Assembly (NCBI GenBank): GCA_029779995.1
Contig: JAKOZM010000069.1
Coordinates: 1-25,310, forward strand
DNA: 25,310 nucleotides
Reading direction: 5' to 3'
Origin: Actinomycetes bacterium
Lineage (GTDB): Bacteria; Actinomycetota; Actinomycetes; S36-B12; UBA10799
The position numbers and the translations under genes were made by a program. The number at the start of each line of letters is the position of its first letter. Position 1 is the first letter of the stretch. This document shows, in pieces, positions 7,465-14,272 of the stretch. Under the pieces are notes generated by a model. The model saw only the letters and a list, made by a program, of their open reading frames with translations. It was not told the DNA's origin and searched no databases.

Positions 7465-8895
7465 TCAGCCGCACTGGGACAAGCACCGCTCGAAGGCCGG
7501 ATTCGGGCGAATGTGCGGCAAAACGTCTGCAAGGTCCTGGAAGGCCGTCATGGCATTGAACCCGTCGCGGGTGGCCGCATACAGCGCGGCGATGAATGGT
7601 GTGCGGGATGCCGCATCGTCGCAGTGGACGAATACTGTGCGTCCTTGATCGCGAAACCGGGCGATCATGTCCACTGCGTCACGCGCGACCAACTCCAGGT
7701 TGGGGTTGTCGGCGGCAACAGGCGAGTCCCGCAGCCACACACTGACGTGACCTTCGTCAGCGACCCAGGCGGGCAGCAGACGCCCATCACTGCCGAGGCG
7801 ACACAGCGAGACGACGGCATCGACCTCCGGTGGGAGCTGCTGCAGACCCGCCACGTCGCCGAGCAGCACCGCAGCATCTGCGGGCAAGGGGACCACAACG
7901 CCAGGCCCCGACCCCACACCGGCGGGCCACGGCTGCGACGACAGCGCATTGAAGACATCGCGCTGCAGGTCGCCGTCGCGATACCCGGGCCAGCCGAAGA
8001 CCCGCCGGCGCCACTCGAGCGGGAGGGCCGAGACGCCCCACCGCGCCCCCAGCAGGCCACCGGCCACCGCGGCCACCGTGGCCGTGTCGCCACCAGCCGC
8101 CACTGTCATACGCAGTGCCGCCTCCACATGTTCGGGACCCGGAACCTCACAGTGGGTGATCGCCGACCACGCGGTCTGAACCACCTGGCTCACCCACCCG
8201 TTGCGAACTGCGAAGTCCTCGGGCATCCCCACTTCGGCCTGTGTGATCACGCGGGCCCATAGTGACTGGCGTTCAACGGGGATCCAAGGCAGCCCGACCA
8301 CGAGGTCGAACTCACCGTGCAGGATCGCGTGGCGCTGTGCCTGGTTCCAGAGCACGCATGCATCCCCGGCTTCGGGATGGGCATGGGTGAGTTCGCTGTA
8401 GAGCCGCGATGCGCGGGCCAACTCGTCGGGGTCGTGCAGGTAACCGAGAACGACCGGAGTGGTACGCATCAGGGACGCATTGCCCGGTGAACCCGCCGGT
8501 GCTTGTGCATAGCGGGCCAACGCCGCCTGGAGTACCGAGGCGGCTCCCCGGTCCGGGTCATAGTCGTCGAGTACTGCCGCGATGACTGGTGCGACGTCGG
8601 CCGTCGTGGCCCGCCATTGCACCCACCCCGCGACGACCTCGTTCTGCGCCTCGGCGCTGGTCAGGTCACCGCCAGCCGCCAGCACCCGCAGGATGGGGAT
8701 GGCCATGGCCGTGTCGTCGACCCATTCACCAGCGGCGTACGATCCCAGGCCGCCGCCGCGCAGGTGCACGTCGTCGGGTCGCGGTCGGGGCTCGAAGGCG
8801 TATCCGGCGCCGAGGGCGTTGCCCACAGCCATGCCGACGACCGCACCTGTCGCGCGGTCGAACTGCGCCATGCTCAGCGCGTTGTCCCTCTTCAT
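7465..8895 (-). CDS. ADP-ribosylglycohydrolase fused to a dual-specificity-type phosphatase
   Basis: 476 aa. Residues 12-310 resemble DraG/ARH hydrolases, which remove ADP-ribose: GMAVGNALGAGYAF near 21-34, WVDDTAMA (58-65, metal ligands), NASLMRTTPV (139-148) and GGDTATVAAVAGGLLGARWG (268-287). Two deviations are visible: GNALG where GDALG is usual, and GGDTAT where GGDTDT is usual, which removes one expected Mg ligand. Residues 355-470 are a cysteine-phosphatase domain, starting DAVVSLCR and containing the CX5R loop HCDDAASRTP (Cys425, Arg431). The protein thus joins a putative ADP-ribose hydrolase and a phosphatase in one cytoplasmic chain. ATG 8895 is chosen for its GAGGCGGGGG upstream; ATG 8928 has no ribosome site. 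It lies directly upstream of the TetR-ACT-GNAT gene, same strand. Confidence 0.78.
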   Translation of the reverse strand: MKRDNALSMAQFDRATGAVVGMAVGNALGAGYAFEPRPRPDDVHLRGGGLGSYAAGEWVDDTAMAIPILRVLAAGGDLTSAEAQNEVVAGWVQWRATTADVAPVIAAVLDDYDPDRGAASVLQAALARYAQAPAGSPGNASLMRTTPVVLGYLHDPDELARASRLYSELTHAHPEAGDACVLWNQAQRHAILHGEFDLVVGLPWIPVERQSLWARVITQAEVGMPEDFAVRNGWVSQVVQTAWSAITHCEVPGPEHVEAALRMTVAAGGDTATVAAVAGGLLGARWGVSALPLEWRRRVFGWPGYRDGDLQRDVFNALSSQPWPAGVGSGPGVVVPLPADAAVLLGDVAGLQQLPPEVDAVVSLCRLGSDGRLLPAWVADEGHVSVWLRDSPVAADNPNLELVARDAVDMIARFRDQGRTVFVHCDDAASRTPFIAALYAATRDGFNAMTAFQDLADVLPHIRPNPAFERCLSQCG

Positions 8896-8968
8896 TCGCC
8901 CCCGCCTCGTTGTCCGCTCCCCCATCATGACAAGAGCATCCGCAACGCGCAGAGTGGACCCGCCACGC

Positions 8969-9553
8969 TCACCCGCTGGGGACGTATGAACCCAACACGG
9001 TCCTCAGGATCGCCACCACCCGCTCGATGTGCGCGTCGTATCCGCCGGCCACACTGGCCCAGACAAGTGCCAGATTGGTCGCGTTGAGGACGTCGACCAC
9101 CTCGTCGGGGATCTCGGCGTCGGGCAGGTCGCGATCCAGTTGCTCCCGCAGACAGTCGCGGGTGTTGCGCGAGAACACACCGTCGGGATTCATGAACACG
9201 TGCAGAGCCAGGTGGGGCTCACGATCGGCAAGGCTGCGTAAGGGCTCGTACTCGGTGGTCGCTTTCAGGTAGACCTTCACCGCCGAGACTGTGCGGTCCA
9301 GACCCTTCCCGCGGACGCGACGCTGCACCGACTTCGCAAGTTTGATGGTGGTCTCGTCGATCACACGGTCCATGAGGGCCTCGCGGTCACCCACCCAGCG
9401 GTACAGGGTGGAACGGCCGACACCGAGACGGTCGGCGATCTGAGCCATGTCGACGCGTTGACCAGCCTCAAAGGTGGCGATGGCGACATTGATGGCGTCT
9501 TGGGCAGTGGGTTTGGGAAACTCCGCGTTCCCCCGAACTGGAGCGGGACACAT
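8969..9553 (-). CDS. TetR-family transcriptional regulator, QsdR-like
   Basis: 194 aa. The helix-turn-helix occupies about residues 16-62, with the recognition segment MAQIADRLGVGRSTLYRWVGDREALM; the remainder is the ligand-binding helical core and looks like the QsdR subgroup. Cytoplasmic DNA-binding repressor; the effector is unknown. The ATG at 9553 follows a complete promoter (TTGATC, 18 nt, TACAAT, 6 nt) with no room for a ribosome site, so the mRNA should be leaderless. A 17-bp palindrome over the -10 indicates negative autoregulation. It follows an unrecognised gene on the same strand whose stop lies in this promoter, so that gene is a candidate co-regulated partner. Confidence 0.85.
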   Translation of the reverse strand: MCPAPVRGNAEFPKPTAQDAINVAIATFEAGQRVDMAQIADRLGVGRSTLYRWVGDREALMDRVIDETTIKLAKSVQRRVRGKGLDRTVSAVKVYLKATTEYEPLRSLADREPHLALHVFMNPDGVFSRNTRDCLREQLDRDLPDAEIPDEVVDVLNATNLALVWASVAGGYDAHIERVVAILRTVLGSYVPSG

Positions 9554-9554
9554 A

Positions 9555-9589
9555 CGCTGATTGTATCAGCGGAATCTCGATAAGATCAA
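9555..9589 (-). promoter_or_regulatory. Leaderless promoter with overlapping palindromic operator (TetR gene)
   Basis: On the minus strand: -35 TTGATC (9584-9589), 18-nt spacer, -10 TACAAT (9560-9565), 6 nt, then ATG 9553. The inverted repeat CGCTGAT-TGT-ATCAGCG (9555-9571) has perfect 7-bp arms and covers the -10 and the start site. A bound TetR dimer there would block RNA polymerase. Confidence 0.65.
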
Positions 9590-10386
9590 TTAATGGCATC
9601 GGGTTCGGCGCGCGCCAGTCCAACTATTCCGGACCATTCGTTGGCGATCTCCCGCTCGGACAGCCACTTGTAGTACCTGGTCGGCACCCGGACCTCGCGG
9701 CGTGGGGAAGCAGCAGCGCAGCTCTCATCACACCCCAACTCCTCCAGGAACAGGAAACGTCGGTCGAGCCAATGACCCGCAGCGACGATCGCCCGGGACA
9801 CACTGCCCCCGCCGTACATGCGGCAGCGGTCTCCCGGGGCGGCATCCGGAATCAGCGGACAGCAGCGGTAGGTGAGTTCTCGCGTGCGGGCCGTGAACGT
9901 CCGCACGATCTGCCCGGTGGCCACCTCCAGAACCTGCATGCCTTGCTCGGACCACACCAGCGCGAACCGGGCCTGAGCGCCCGCAGCCATCCGGCGAGCG
10001 TCGTCGCCGTCGCGCAGGACAATCATGCGGTCGATCCATTGTCGATCTGCGGCCAATGCCACAGCGGGCAGGAAGTCGAGGTCCAGACTGTCCGGCCACG
10101 CCTGGTACTCGCGCACGGACGTACTGACGAGCAGCACCGGATGGGCGAATGGGAATGACGGGTCGATGCCCGCAGCCGCAGCCACACAGACCAGGCGGTT
10201 ACCAGCCTGCAGCCGGATCTGCTGACCGATGAACCCGTTCACCACCTCCTCCGCCGTTCTTGCGACGACTGCCGGGTGGGCGTCCGTGGTCGACAAAGCC
10301 CCGAACTCCGGGGGTCGCGCAATCGCACGCGGTTGTTGGGGCACCTGCAGGTACTCAACGCGTCGCAGCTGCAGTGGATTGCGCAT
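9586..10386 (-). CDS. Conserved-looking protein of unknown function
   Basis: 266 aa; I do not recognise a family. It is soluble, without signal peptide or membrane segment. The middle has alternating strand-like segments (FALVWSEQGMQVLEVATGQIV), and the C-terminal part has a cluster of Cys (YRCCPLIP, GDRCRMYGG, LGCDESCAA) that could bind a metal or form disulfides. It ends in a Trp/Tyr-rich stretch (TRYYKWLSEREIANEW). ATG 10386 is preferred over an in-frame TTG at 10413; GGGGAA lies rather far upstream (about 9-14 nt). Its TGA falls inside the promoter of the downstream TetR gene, and the divergent PI-PLC-like gene starts only 49 bp away. Codon use and frame length support a real gene. Confidence 0.6.
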   Translation of the reverse strand: MRNPLQLRRVEYLQVPQQPRAIARPPEFGALSTTDAHPAVVARTAEEVVNGFIGQQIRLQAGNRLVCVAAAAGIDPSFPFAHPVLLVSTSVREYQAWPDSLDLDFLPAVALAADRQWIDRMIVLRDGDDARRMAAGAQARFALVWSEQGMQVLEVATGQIVRTFTARTRELTYRCCPLIPDAAPGDRCRMYGGGSVSRAIVAAGHWLDRRFLFLEELGCDESCAAASPRREVRVPTRYYKWLSEREIANEWSGIVGLARAEPDAIN

Positions 10387-10423
10387 GGTGCCATGTTCCC
10401 CGGATAGCCGCAACGAAACGCGT

Positions 10424-10429
10424 TACCGT
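10424..10429 (+). promoter_or_regulatory. -10 hexamer TACCGT, leaderless-type promoter
   Basis: TACCGT is followed by 6 nt (GACCCC) and ATG 10436, with no ribosome site. It is the same hexamer as upstream of the FMO gene. No -35 is recognised. Confidence 0.45.
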
Positions 10430-10435
10430 GACCCC

Positions 10436-11530
10436 ATGCTGCTCCTCGCCGCGCTGGCCGTTGTACCGCCCACCCCAGACTGGATGGGGACGCTCTACGA
10501 TCAGCGTCCCCAGACTCGCCTGAGCCAGCTGGTGGTGCCGGGGACGCACGACTCCGGCGCGTTCGCCATCGACACGGTGGCACCGTGCAAAGTGACGCCG
10601 ATCGCTGGTCTGAATCCCATTCAGGCGGCCGCCGCGAAGAGCAACCCCTGCGCCGCGGGACGCCTGGCCAAAGCCCAGAGCAGGAATTTCACGGGACAAC
10701 TCAACGGCGGCATCCGCTACCTCGACATGCGCCTAGGTGTGCCAGCACCCAAGGTGATCACAGCCAAGGCGATCCCGAAGAAGATGAGTGCCAGCGCGGC
10801 GGCCAAGGTCCCGATCGTGTTGCAGCACTCATTCACATCGGTGCGCTTCACCAAGGCGCTACAACAGATCGTCGGCTTTGCCAACGCTCATCCCCGCGAG
10901 CAGATCATCCTGGATTTCCAGCACATCGACCTCACGAACAAGCAGAAGAAGGTCGACGCGTACTACACGAAGGCCATCGACAAGGTCCTGCGCACCTACT
11001 CGGTGGGGGGCAACACCGTGTGCTCGCGCGCGTGGACCCGGACGGCCTTCCCAGACCCGTCGACCACAACGCTGGGACAGGCCTGGGAGGCGGGCCGCAA
11101 CATCGTGGTCCTCCATGCCGCTGGGCAACTGCCCCAGCGGGATTGTTACCACCCCCGCGAGGCAGTGCTCTACTCACCGTGGCCCAATACCGAGGACCCC
11201 ACGACCTCCGACACCGCGAATCTGGGTTACCTGCAGTCCCGGCAGGCAGGGCTGAGCGGGCAGTCTTCCTGCAGCGTGAGCGGCGGGAACCAATGCGGGC
11301 TGTTCGTGAATCAACTGCAACTGTCGTTCACGTTCACGTCGCAGGCGCAGTGCCTCACCGGAACGCGCAGCCAGAACTGTTCCCTTGCCGACCTTGCCCG
11401 CCTGCGCAACCCGTCGGTCGTTCCTGCCATGTCGGCCTGGCAGGCGCAGGGGCTGCCGATCAACCTGTCGATTGTGGATTTCTTCGAGATCAACGACACG
11501 GCCAGGGGCCTGATCGCCCTCAACCCCTAG
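10436..11530 (+). CDS. Secreted PI-PLC X-domain-like phosphodiesterase
   Basis: 364 aa. A short hydrophobic N-terminus (MLLLAALAVV) lacking a basic n-region looks like a minimal export signal or anchor. The catalytic fold starts at LVVPGTHDSGAF (first His at 38), continues with GGIRYLDMRLG (about 91-101) and LQHSF (second His at 131), then REQIILDFQHID. The order His, Arg/Asp strand, His is that of bacterial phosphatidylinositol-specific phospholipase C and related phosphodiesterases that use general acid-base His. Several Cys pairs in the C-terminal half fit an extracytoplasmic protein. The phospholipid substrate is unproven. A frame extension upstream to 10229 runs antisense over the neighbouring gene and is discarded. 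A strong hairpin follows the stop. Confidence 0.75.
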   Translation: MLLLAALAVVPPTPDWMGTLYDQRPQTRLSQLVVPGTHDSGAFAIDTVAPCKVTPIAGLNPIQAAAAKSNPCAAGRLAKAQSRNFTGQLNGGIRYLDMRLGVPAPKVITAKAIPKKMSASAAAKVPIVLQHSFTSVRFTKALQQIVGFANAHPREQIILDFQHIDLTNKQKKVDAYYTKAIDKVLRTYSVGGNTVCSRAWTRTAFPDPSTTTLGQAWEAGRNIVVLHAAGQLPQRDCYHPREAVLYSPWPNTEDPTTSDTANLGYLQSRQAGLSGQSSCSVSGGNQCGLFVNQLQLSFTFTSQAQCLTGTRSQNCSLADLARLRNPSVVPAMSAWQAQGLPINLSIVDFFEINDTARGLIALNP

Positions 11531-11534
11531 AAGC

Positions 11535-11575
11535 GGCCGGTCCTCGATCCACCCCCGTGGGTCCGAGAACCGGCC
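11535..11575 (+). terminator. Long GC-rich hairpin after the PI-PLC-like gene
   Basis: GGCCGGT (11535-11541) pairs with ACCGGCC (11569-11575), and the inner segments (CTCG/CGAG, CCAC/GTGG) continue the stem with minor mismatches to a small C-rich loop. It begins 5 bases after the TAG. There is no T-run, which is usual in high-GC actinomycetes. Confidence 0.7.
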
Positions 11576-11695
11576 TATGGATCACGATGCCCTGGGGGTA
11601 CGACAACTACTCCCGCCGCGAATGGGCACAAGGTGCGATTCTCCACGGCGTGTCGCGACAACAGCTGCCGAATTACTCACGCAGGTCCCCGCGAC

Positions 11696-11713
11696 GTATC
11701 ACATGTACGATAC
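11696..11713 (+). promoter_or_regulatory. Promoter/operator of the NmrA-MarR operon
   Basis: GTATC (11696-11700) and GATAC (11709-11713) form an 18-bp inverted repeat. It overlaps the -10 TACGAT (11706-11711), which is 6 nt from ATG 11718, giving a leaderless arrangement. The MarR protein encoded second in this operon is the obvious candidate ligand. The short AT-rich stretch stands out from the surrounding GC-rich DNA. Confidence 0.5.
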
Positions 11714-11717
11714 ATAT

Positions 11718-12533
11718 ATGTCCCCAATCCTCGTCACCGGCGCAAACGGCAACATCGGCAGCATCGTGAGCGCCAATCTGCGCGCGGCGGGTGTCGAGGT
11801 CCGTACCGCCGACCTAGACACCCCGTTCGACTTCACCGACCGTCAAACGTGGGGGGTCTTCGAAGGCATCGAGACCATGTTCCTCGTCCGGCCACCCGCA
11901 TTGAGCAACATCAGCCGCGACCTGATCCCTAGCCTGGACGCAGCCCGCCGGGCTGGCGTTCACCACGTGGTCCTGCTCTCCCTGCAAGGCGCTGAGCACA
12001 ACAAGGTGGTCCCGCACGCCAAGATCGAAGCGTGGCTGCGCGAATCTGGTCTCACGTGGACGTTCGTGCGTCCTTCGTTTTTCATGGAGAACCTTTCGAC
12101 CACGCACGCCAGCGATATCCGGGATCGCGACAGCATCATCGTCCCGGCAGGTAACGGCCGGACCGCCTTCGTCGCTGCCCACGACGTTGCTGCGGTAGCA
12201 ACCGCTGCGCTCATGAACCCCGCCGAGCACGCCTTCGCGGCATGGACTCCCACCGGACCCGACGCCCTGACCTACACACAGGTGGCCGAGATCCTCACAA
12301 CGACCCTCGGTCGCCCCATCCGCTACCCGAAACCTGGCGTCGTGCGCTATTTCGTGCACGCCACGCGTACTCTCGGCCTGCCCATGCCGATGGCGGCGGT
12401 CACCTGCGCGATCTACACGGTGGCCCGCCTAGGAAAGGCCGACGGCCTCACCGATGATGTCCAGAAGGTCACCGGCAGGGCACCTGTGGACTTCACGGAG
12501 TGGGCACACGACCACGCGGACGTGTGGCAATGA
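11718..12533 (+). CDS. NmrA-like NAD(P)-binding protein
   Basis: 271 aa. An N-terminal Rossmann motif LVTGANGNIG (residues 5-14) is followed by an atypical short-chain fold of the NmrA/NAD(P)H:quinone reductase-like group, including HAKIEAWLRESGLTWTFVRP, the segment after the usual Tyr/Lys position; the classical YxxxK pair is not evident. Such proteins sense NAD(P) or reduce quinones and aldehydes. Cytoplasmic. ATG 11718 is chosen because the Rossmann strand begins immediately after it and a -10 hexamer lies 6 nt upstream. The TGA overlaps the ATG of the MarR gene (ATGA), so expression is coupled to the regulator. Confidence 0.82.
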   Translation: MSPILVTGANGNIGSIVSANLRAAGVEVRTADLDTPFDFTDRQTWGVFEGIETMFLVRPPALSNISRDLIPSLDAARRAGVHHVVLLSLQGAEHNKVVPHAKIEAWLRESGLTWTFVRPSFFMENLSTTHASDIRDRDSIIVPAGNGRTAFVAAHDVAAVATAALMNPAEHAFAAWTPTGPDALTYTQVAEILTTTLGRPIRYPKPGVVRYFVHATRTLGLPMPMAAVTCAIYTVARLGKADGLTDDVQKVTGRAPVDFTEWAHDHADVWQ

Positions 12534-12958
12534 ACGACCTCGAGCGCATCGATGCTTCGTTGATCGCCCTGCGGCGTCTGTGGACCACCCCGCCTCGCAT
12601 CGACGACCCGGCATTCGGCAGCGTCGAGATGTCCACCATCTGGGTTGCTGACAGCCTGCGCCGCACTCCCGATCAGACTGTGGCCGATCTCGCCGGCCAT
12701 ATAGGCGTGGCACATTCGACAGCCAGTCGGCTGATCGGTCGCGCCGAACGGGTCGGCGCCGTGTCACGACAACCGGACCCACAGGATCAACGCCGGGTGA
12801 CGGTGCGCCTCACGCCGGCGGGCCAGATGCTGGCCCAGACGGCTCTGCACCACCGGCTGGCCATCGTCAGCGGTGCCACCCACGATTTCACGGTGCAGGA
12901 GCGAGCCACATTCGCGGACCTGCTCACCCGATTCACCCACCGAAAGGATCCACAATGA
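12530..12958 (+). CDS. MarR-family transcriptional regulator
   Basis: 142 aa. The winged helix-turn-helix spans about residues 40-105: TVADLAGHIGVAHSTASRLI is the helix-turn-helix and DPQDQRRVTVRLTPAG is the wing with the conserved D-x-R-R pattern. Cytoplasmic dimeric regulator, often responsive to phenolic or oxidising compounds; no Cys is visible in the protein, so a thiol redox switch of the OhrR type is unlikely. Its start overlaps the NmrA stop (12530-12533) and its TGA overlaps the start of the next gene (12955-12958). It probably controls its own operon through the GTATC/GATAC repeat at 11696-11713. Confidence 0.85.
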   Translation: MNDLERIDASLIALRRLWTTPPRIDDPAFGSVEMSTIWVADSLRRTPDQTVADLAGHIGVAHSTASRLIGRAERVGAVSRQPDPQDQRRVTVRLTPAGQMLAQTALHHRLAIVSGATHDFTVQERATFADLLTRFTHRKDPQ

Positions 12959-13501
12959 AGGTTGCTGTCCTTGGCGCGACCGGGCGCACTGGCCGCCCCT
13001 TGGTCACCGAACTGCGCCGTCGCGGGCATGACGTCAGGGCACTCGTCCGCGACCCCGCCGCGTTCTCAGTCGCCGGCGTCGACGTCGTGGCAGGTTCGGT
13101 GACGGATCAGGTGGCCATGACCGACCTCCGCACAGCTGCTGGTCAACCTGCTGCCCTCCGGCGGCCGATTCATCGGCATCAGCGGCGCGGGGATCGACGT
13201 GCCCGGCGATCAGAAGGGCACCCGCGACAAGGTCATCTCATTCCTCATCCAGAGACTCGGGGGGTCCGTGGTGCAGGACAAGCCTCGCGAGTACGAGGTG
13301 TTTGCCGCCTCGCAGCTTGACTGGACCCTTGCCCGCCCGCCGCGCCTGATGGACGGAGACGGCACGGGCTCGTATTACAGCAACGCGCACAAACCCGGCA
13401 GGTCGAGCTCGATCAAGCGGGCGGACCTTGCACTGTTCCTCTGCGACTGCCTGGATGAAGGTCTCTACTCCCGCCAAGCGCCCTTCGTCTCGACTAGTTA
13501 G
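12955..13501 (+). pseudogene. Broken NAD(P)-binding (NmrA/SDR-like) gene
   Basis: The first part (12955 to about 13125) encodes a good Rossmann start, MKVAVLGATGRTGRPLV, through DVVAGSVTD. From about 13130 to 13501 the homologous continuation (RFIGISGAGIDVPGD, KPREYEVFAAS, LDWTLARPPRL) is in the +1 frame. The combined span is 547 bp, not a multiple of three. Compared with what I know of this family, about 30 codons carrying the central DAVVSALG-type strand appear to be missing at the junction. This reads as an internal deletion with frameshift, so no full protein is expected; a 121-aa truncated product could still be made. It is the third gene of the NmrA-MarR operon. An assembly error is the alternative. 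Confidence 0.75.
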
Positions 13502-13703
13502 CGCAGCAGCCTCCCCCGCAGCAGCCTCCGGCGCCGCTACCTGCGGTGGGGGCCGCGACCCCCACGGCGCCCAGCGTGGTCAACAACCGGATGGTGTCAT
13601 CGTGTCCTGCCGGGCACGTCGCGGGATCCGCTGACGCGGACATCGGCCGGTTCTGCGTGAAGGTGACCCCGCACGCACGGCAGCGGAATTCGTAGGCAGG
13701 CAC
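13494..13703 (-). CDS. FmdB-type zinc ribbon protein
   Basis: 69 aa. MPAYEFRCRACG at the start and CPAGH at about residues 30-34 form a zinc ribbon of the FmdB/CxxC regulatory family, with the last ligand apparently His instead of Cys. The C-terminus is Gly/Cys-rich (GGCCGGGCC), a common feature of this family in actinomycetes. Function unknown; small cytoplasmic metal-binding protein. GTG 13703 has no ribosome site but lies 6 nt after a TAGTCT -10 hexamer (13710-13715), so the message is probably leaderless. The last 8 bp overlap the end of the broken NmrA-like gene on the opposite strand. Confidence 0.75.
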   Translation of the reverse strand: MPAYEFRCRACGVTFTQNRPMSASADPATCPAGHDDTIRLLTTLGAVGVAAPTAGSGAGGCCGGGCCAN

Positions 13704-13709
13704 GGCGCC

Positions 13710-13715
13710 AGACTA
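13710..13715 (-). promoter_or_regulatory. -10 hexamer TAGTCT, leaderless-type promoter of the FmdB gene
   Basis: Minus-strand TAGTCT is followed by 6 nt (GGCGCC) and GTG 13703. No -35 is recognised. Confidence 0.4.
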
Positions 13716-13795
13716 CCTCTGGCCAGGCTCACCGGGCCATGGCCGGCGGCGTGATGAACACCCGGCGAACAACACATGTCACTGTTCTGCGGCCG

Positions 13796-13830
13796 TTGCT
13801 TGCCATGGCCGCCCACTTGTTCAATGAACA
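13796..13830 (+). promoter_or_regulatory. Promoter and palindromic operator of the VOC gene
   Basis: -35 TTGCTT (13796-13801), 18-nt spacer, -10 TTCAAT (13820-13825), 6 nt, then ATG 13832. A perfect palindrome TGTTCA-A-TGAACA (13818-13830) covers the -10 and ends one base before the start codon, a strong candidate repressor site. The regulator is unknown. Confidence 0.5.
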
Positions 13831-13831
13831 C

Positions 13832-14272
13832 ATGATCTCGGCTACGCCTTTTCTGTGGCTGCAGCACCCTGTGGACGACGCTGCCTACTTCTACGCAGAA
13901 CTCTTCGACGGTGAGGTCCTGGCTGAGGACTACACCAGGGAGTCCCAGGCGGCAACCATCCGGGTCGCCGGCCAGACGATCCATCTGTGCAACGCCGGAC
14001 CGCGCAAGGAACTCACCGACGCCTTCTCACTCAAGGTGAGCTGCTCCACGCAAGATGATCTCGACCGCATCTGGGCCGGCCTGTTGCGGGGCGGTACCCC
14101 GACGGCTGCGGGTTGGATCGACGACCGGTTCGGGGTCACCTGGCAGGTCGTGCCCGCCCACCTTCATGAGTGGCTGCGCGACCCCCAACGCGGGACACAC
14201 GTGACCGAGATCATGCACCGCATGGTCAAACTGGACTTTGCGCCACTGGAAGCCGCCTTACGCGGCGATTGA
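13832..14272 (+). CDS. VOC-superfamily protein, PhnB/3-demethylubiquinone-MT-like
   Basis: 146 aa. It begins ISATPFLWLQHPVDDAAYFYAELF, the standard opening of the PF06983/PhnB branch of the vicinal oxygen chelate fold. It contains the IHLCNAGP strand and the mid-domain FSLKVSCSTQDDLDRIWAGL, and ends with the FGVTWQVVP strand. These are small cytoplasmic dimers, mostly of unknown function; the old methyltransferase name is a domain label only. An upstream in-frame ATG at 13739 would add 31 residues that do not fit the fold and cross the promoter; I use 13832. Its last 15 bases overlap the end of the convergent TauE/SafE gene. Confidence 0.8.
   Translation: MISATPFLWLQHPVDDAAYFYAELFDGEVLAEDYTRESQAATIRVAGQTIHLCNAGPRKELTDAFSLKVSCSTQDDLDRIWAGLLRGGTPTAAGWIDDRFGVTWQVVPAHLHEWLRDPQRGTHVTEIMHRMVKLDFAPLEAALRGD
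14252..14266. terminator. Hairpin over convergent gene ends (VOC/TauE)
   Basis: GCCGC (14252-14256) pairs with GCGGC (14262-14266) around a 5-nt loop that holds the TauE stop. It could end both transcripts, but 5 bp in GC-rich DNA is weak evidence. Confidence 0.25.

Noticed and set aside
10229..10435. N-terminal extension of the PI-PLC-like protein
   Set aside because: It lies antisense to the neighbouring gene's start and would place the hydrophobic export segment internally; the -10 at 10424-10429 fits ATG 10436.
10585..11769. 394-aa plus-strand frame over the PI-PLC-like gene and terminator
   Set aside because: It crosses the strong hairpin and the next promoter, and has no recognisable domain.
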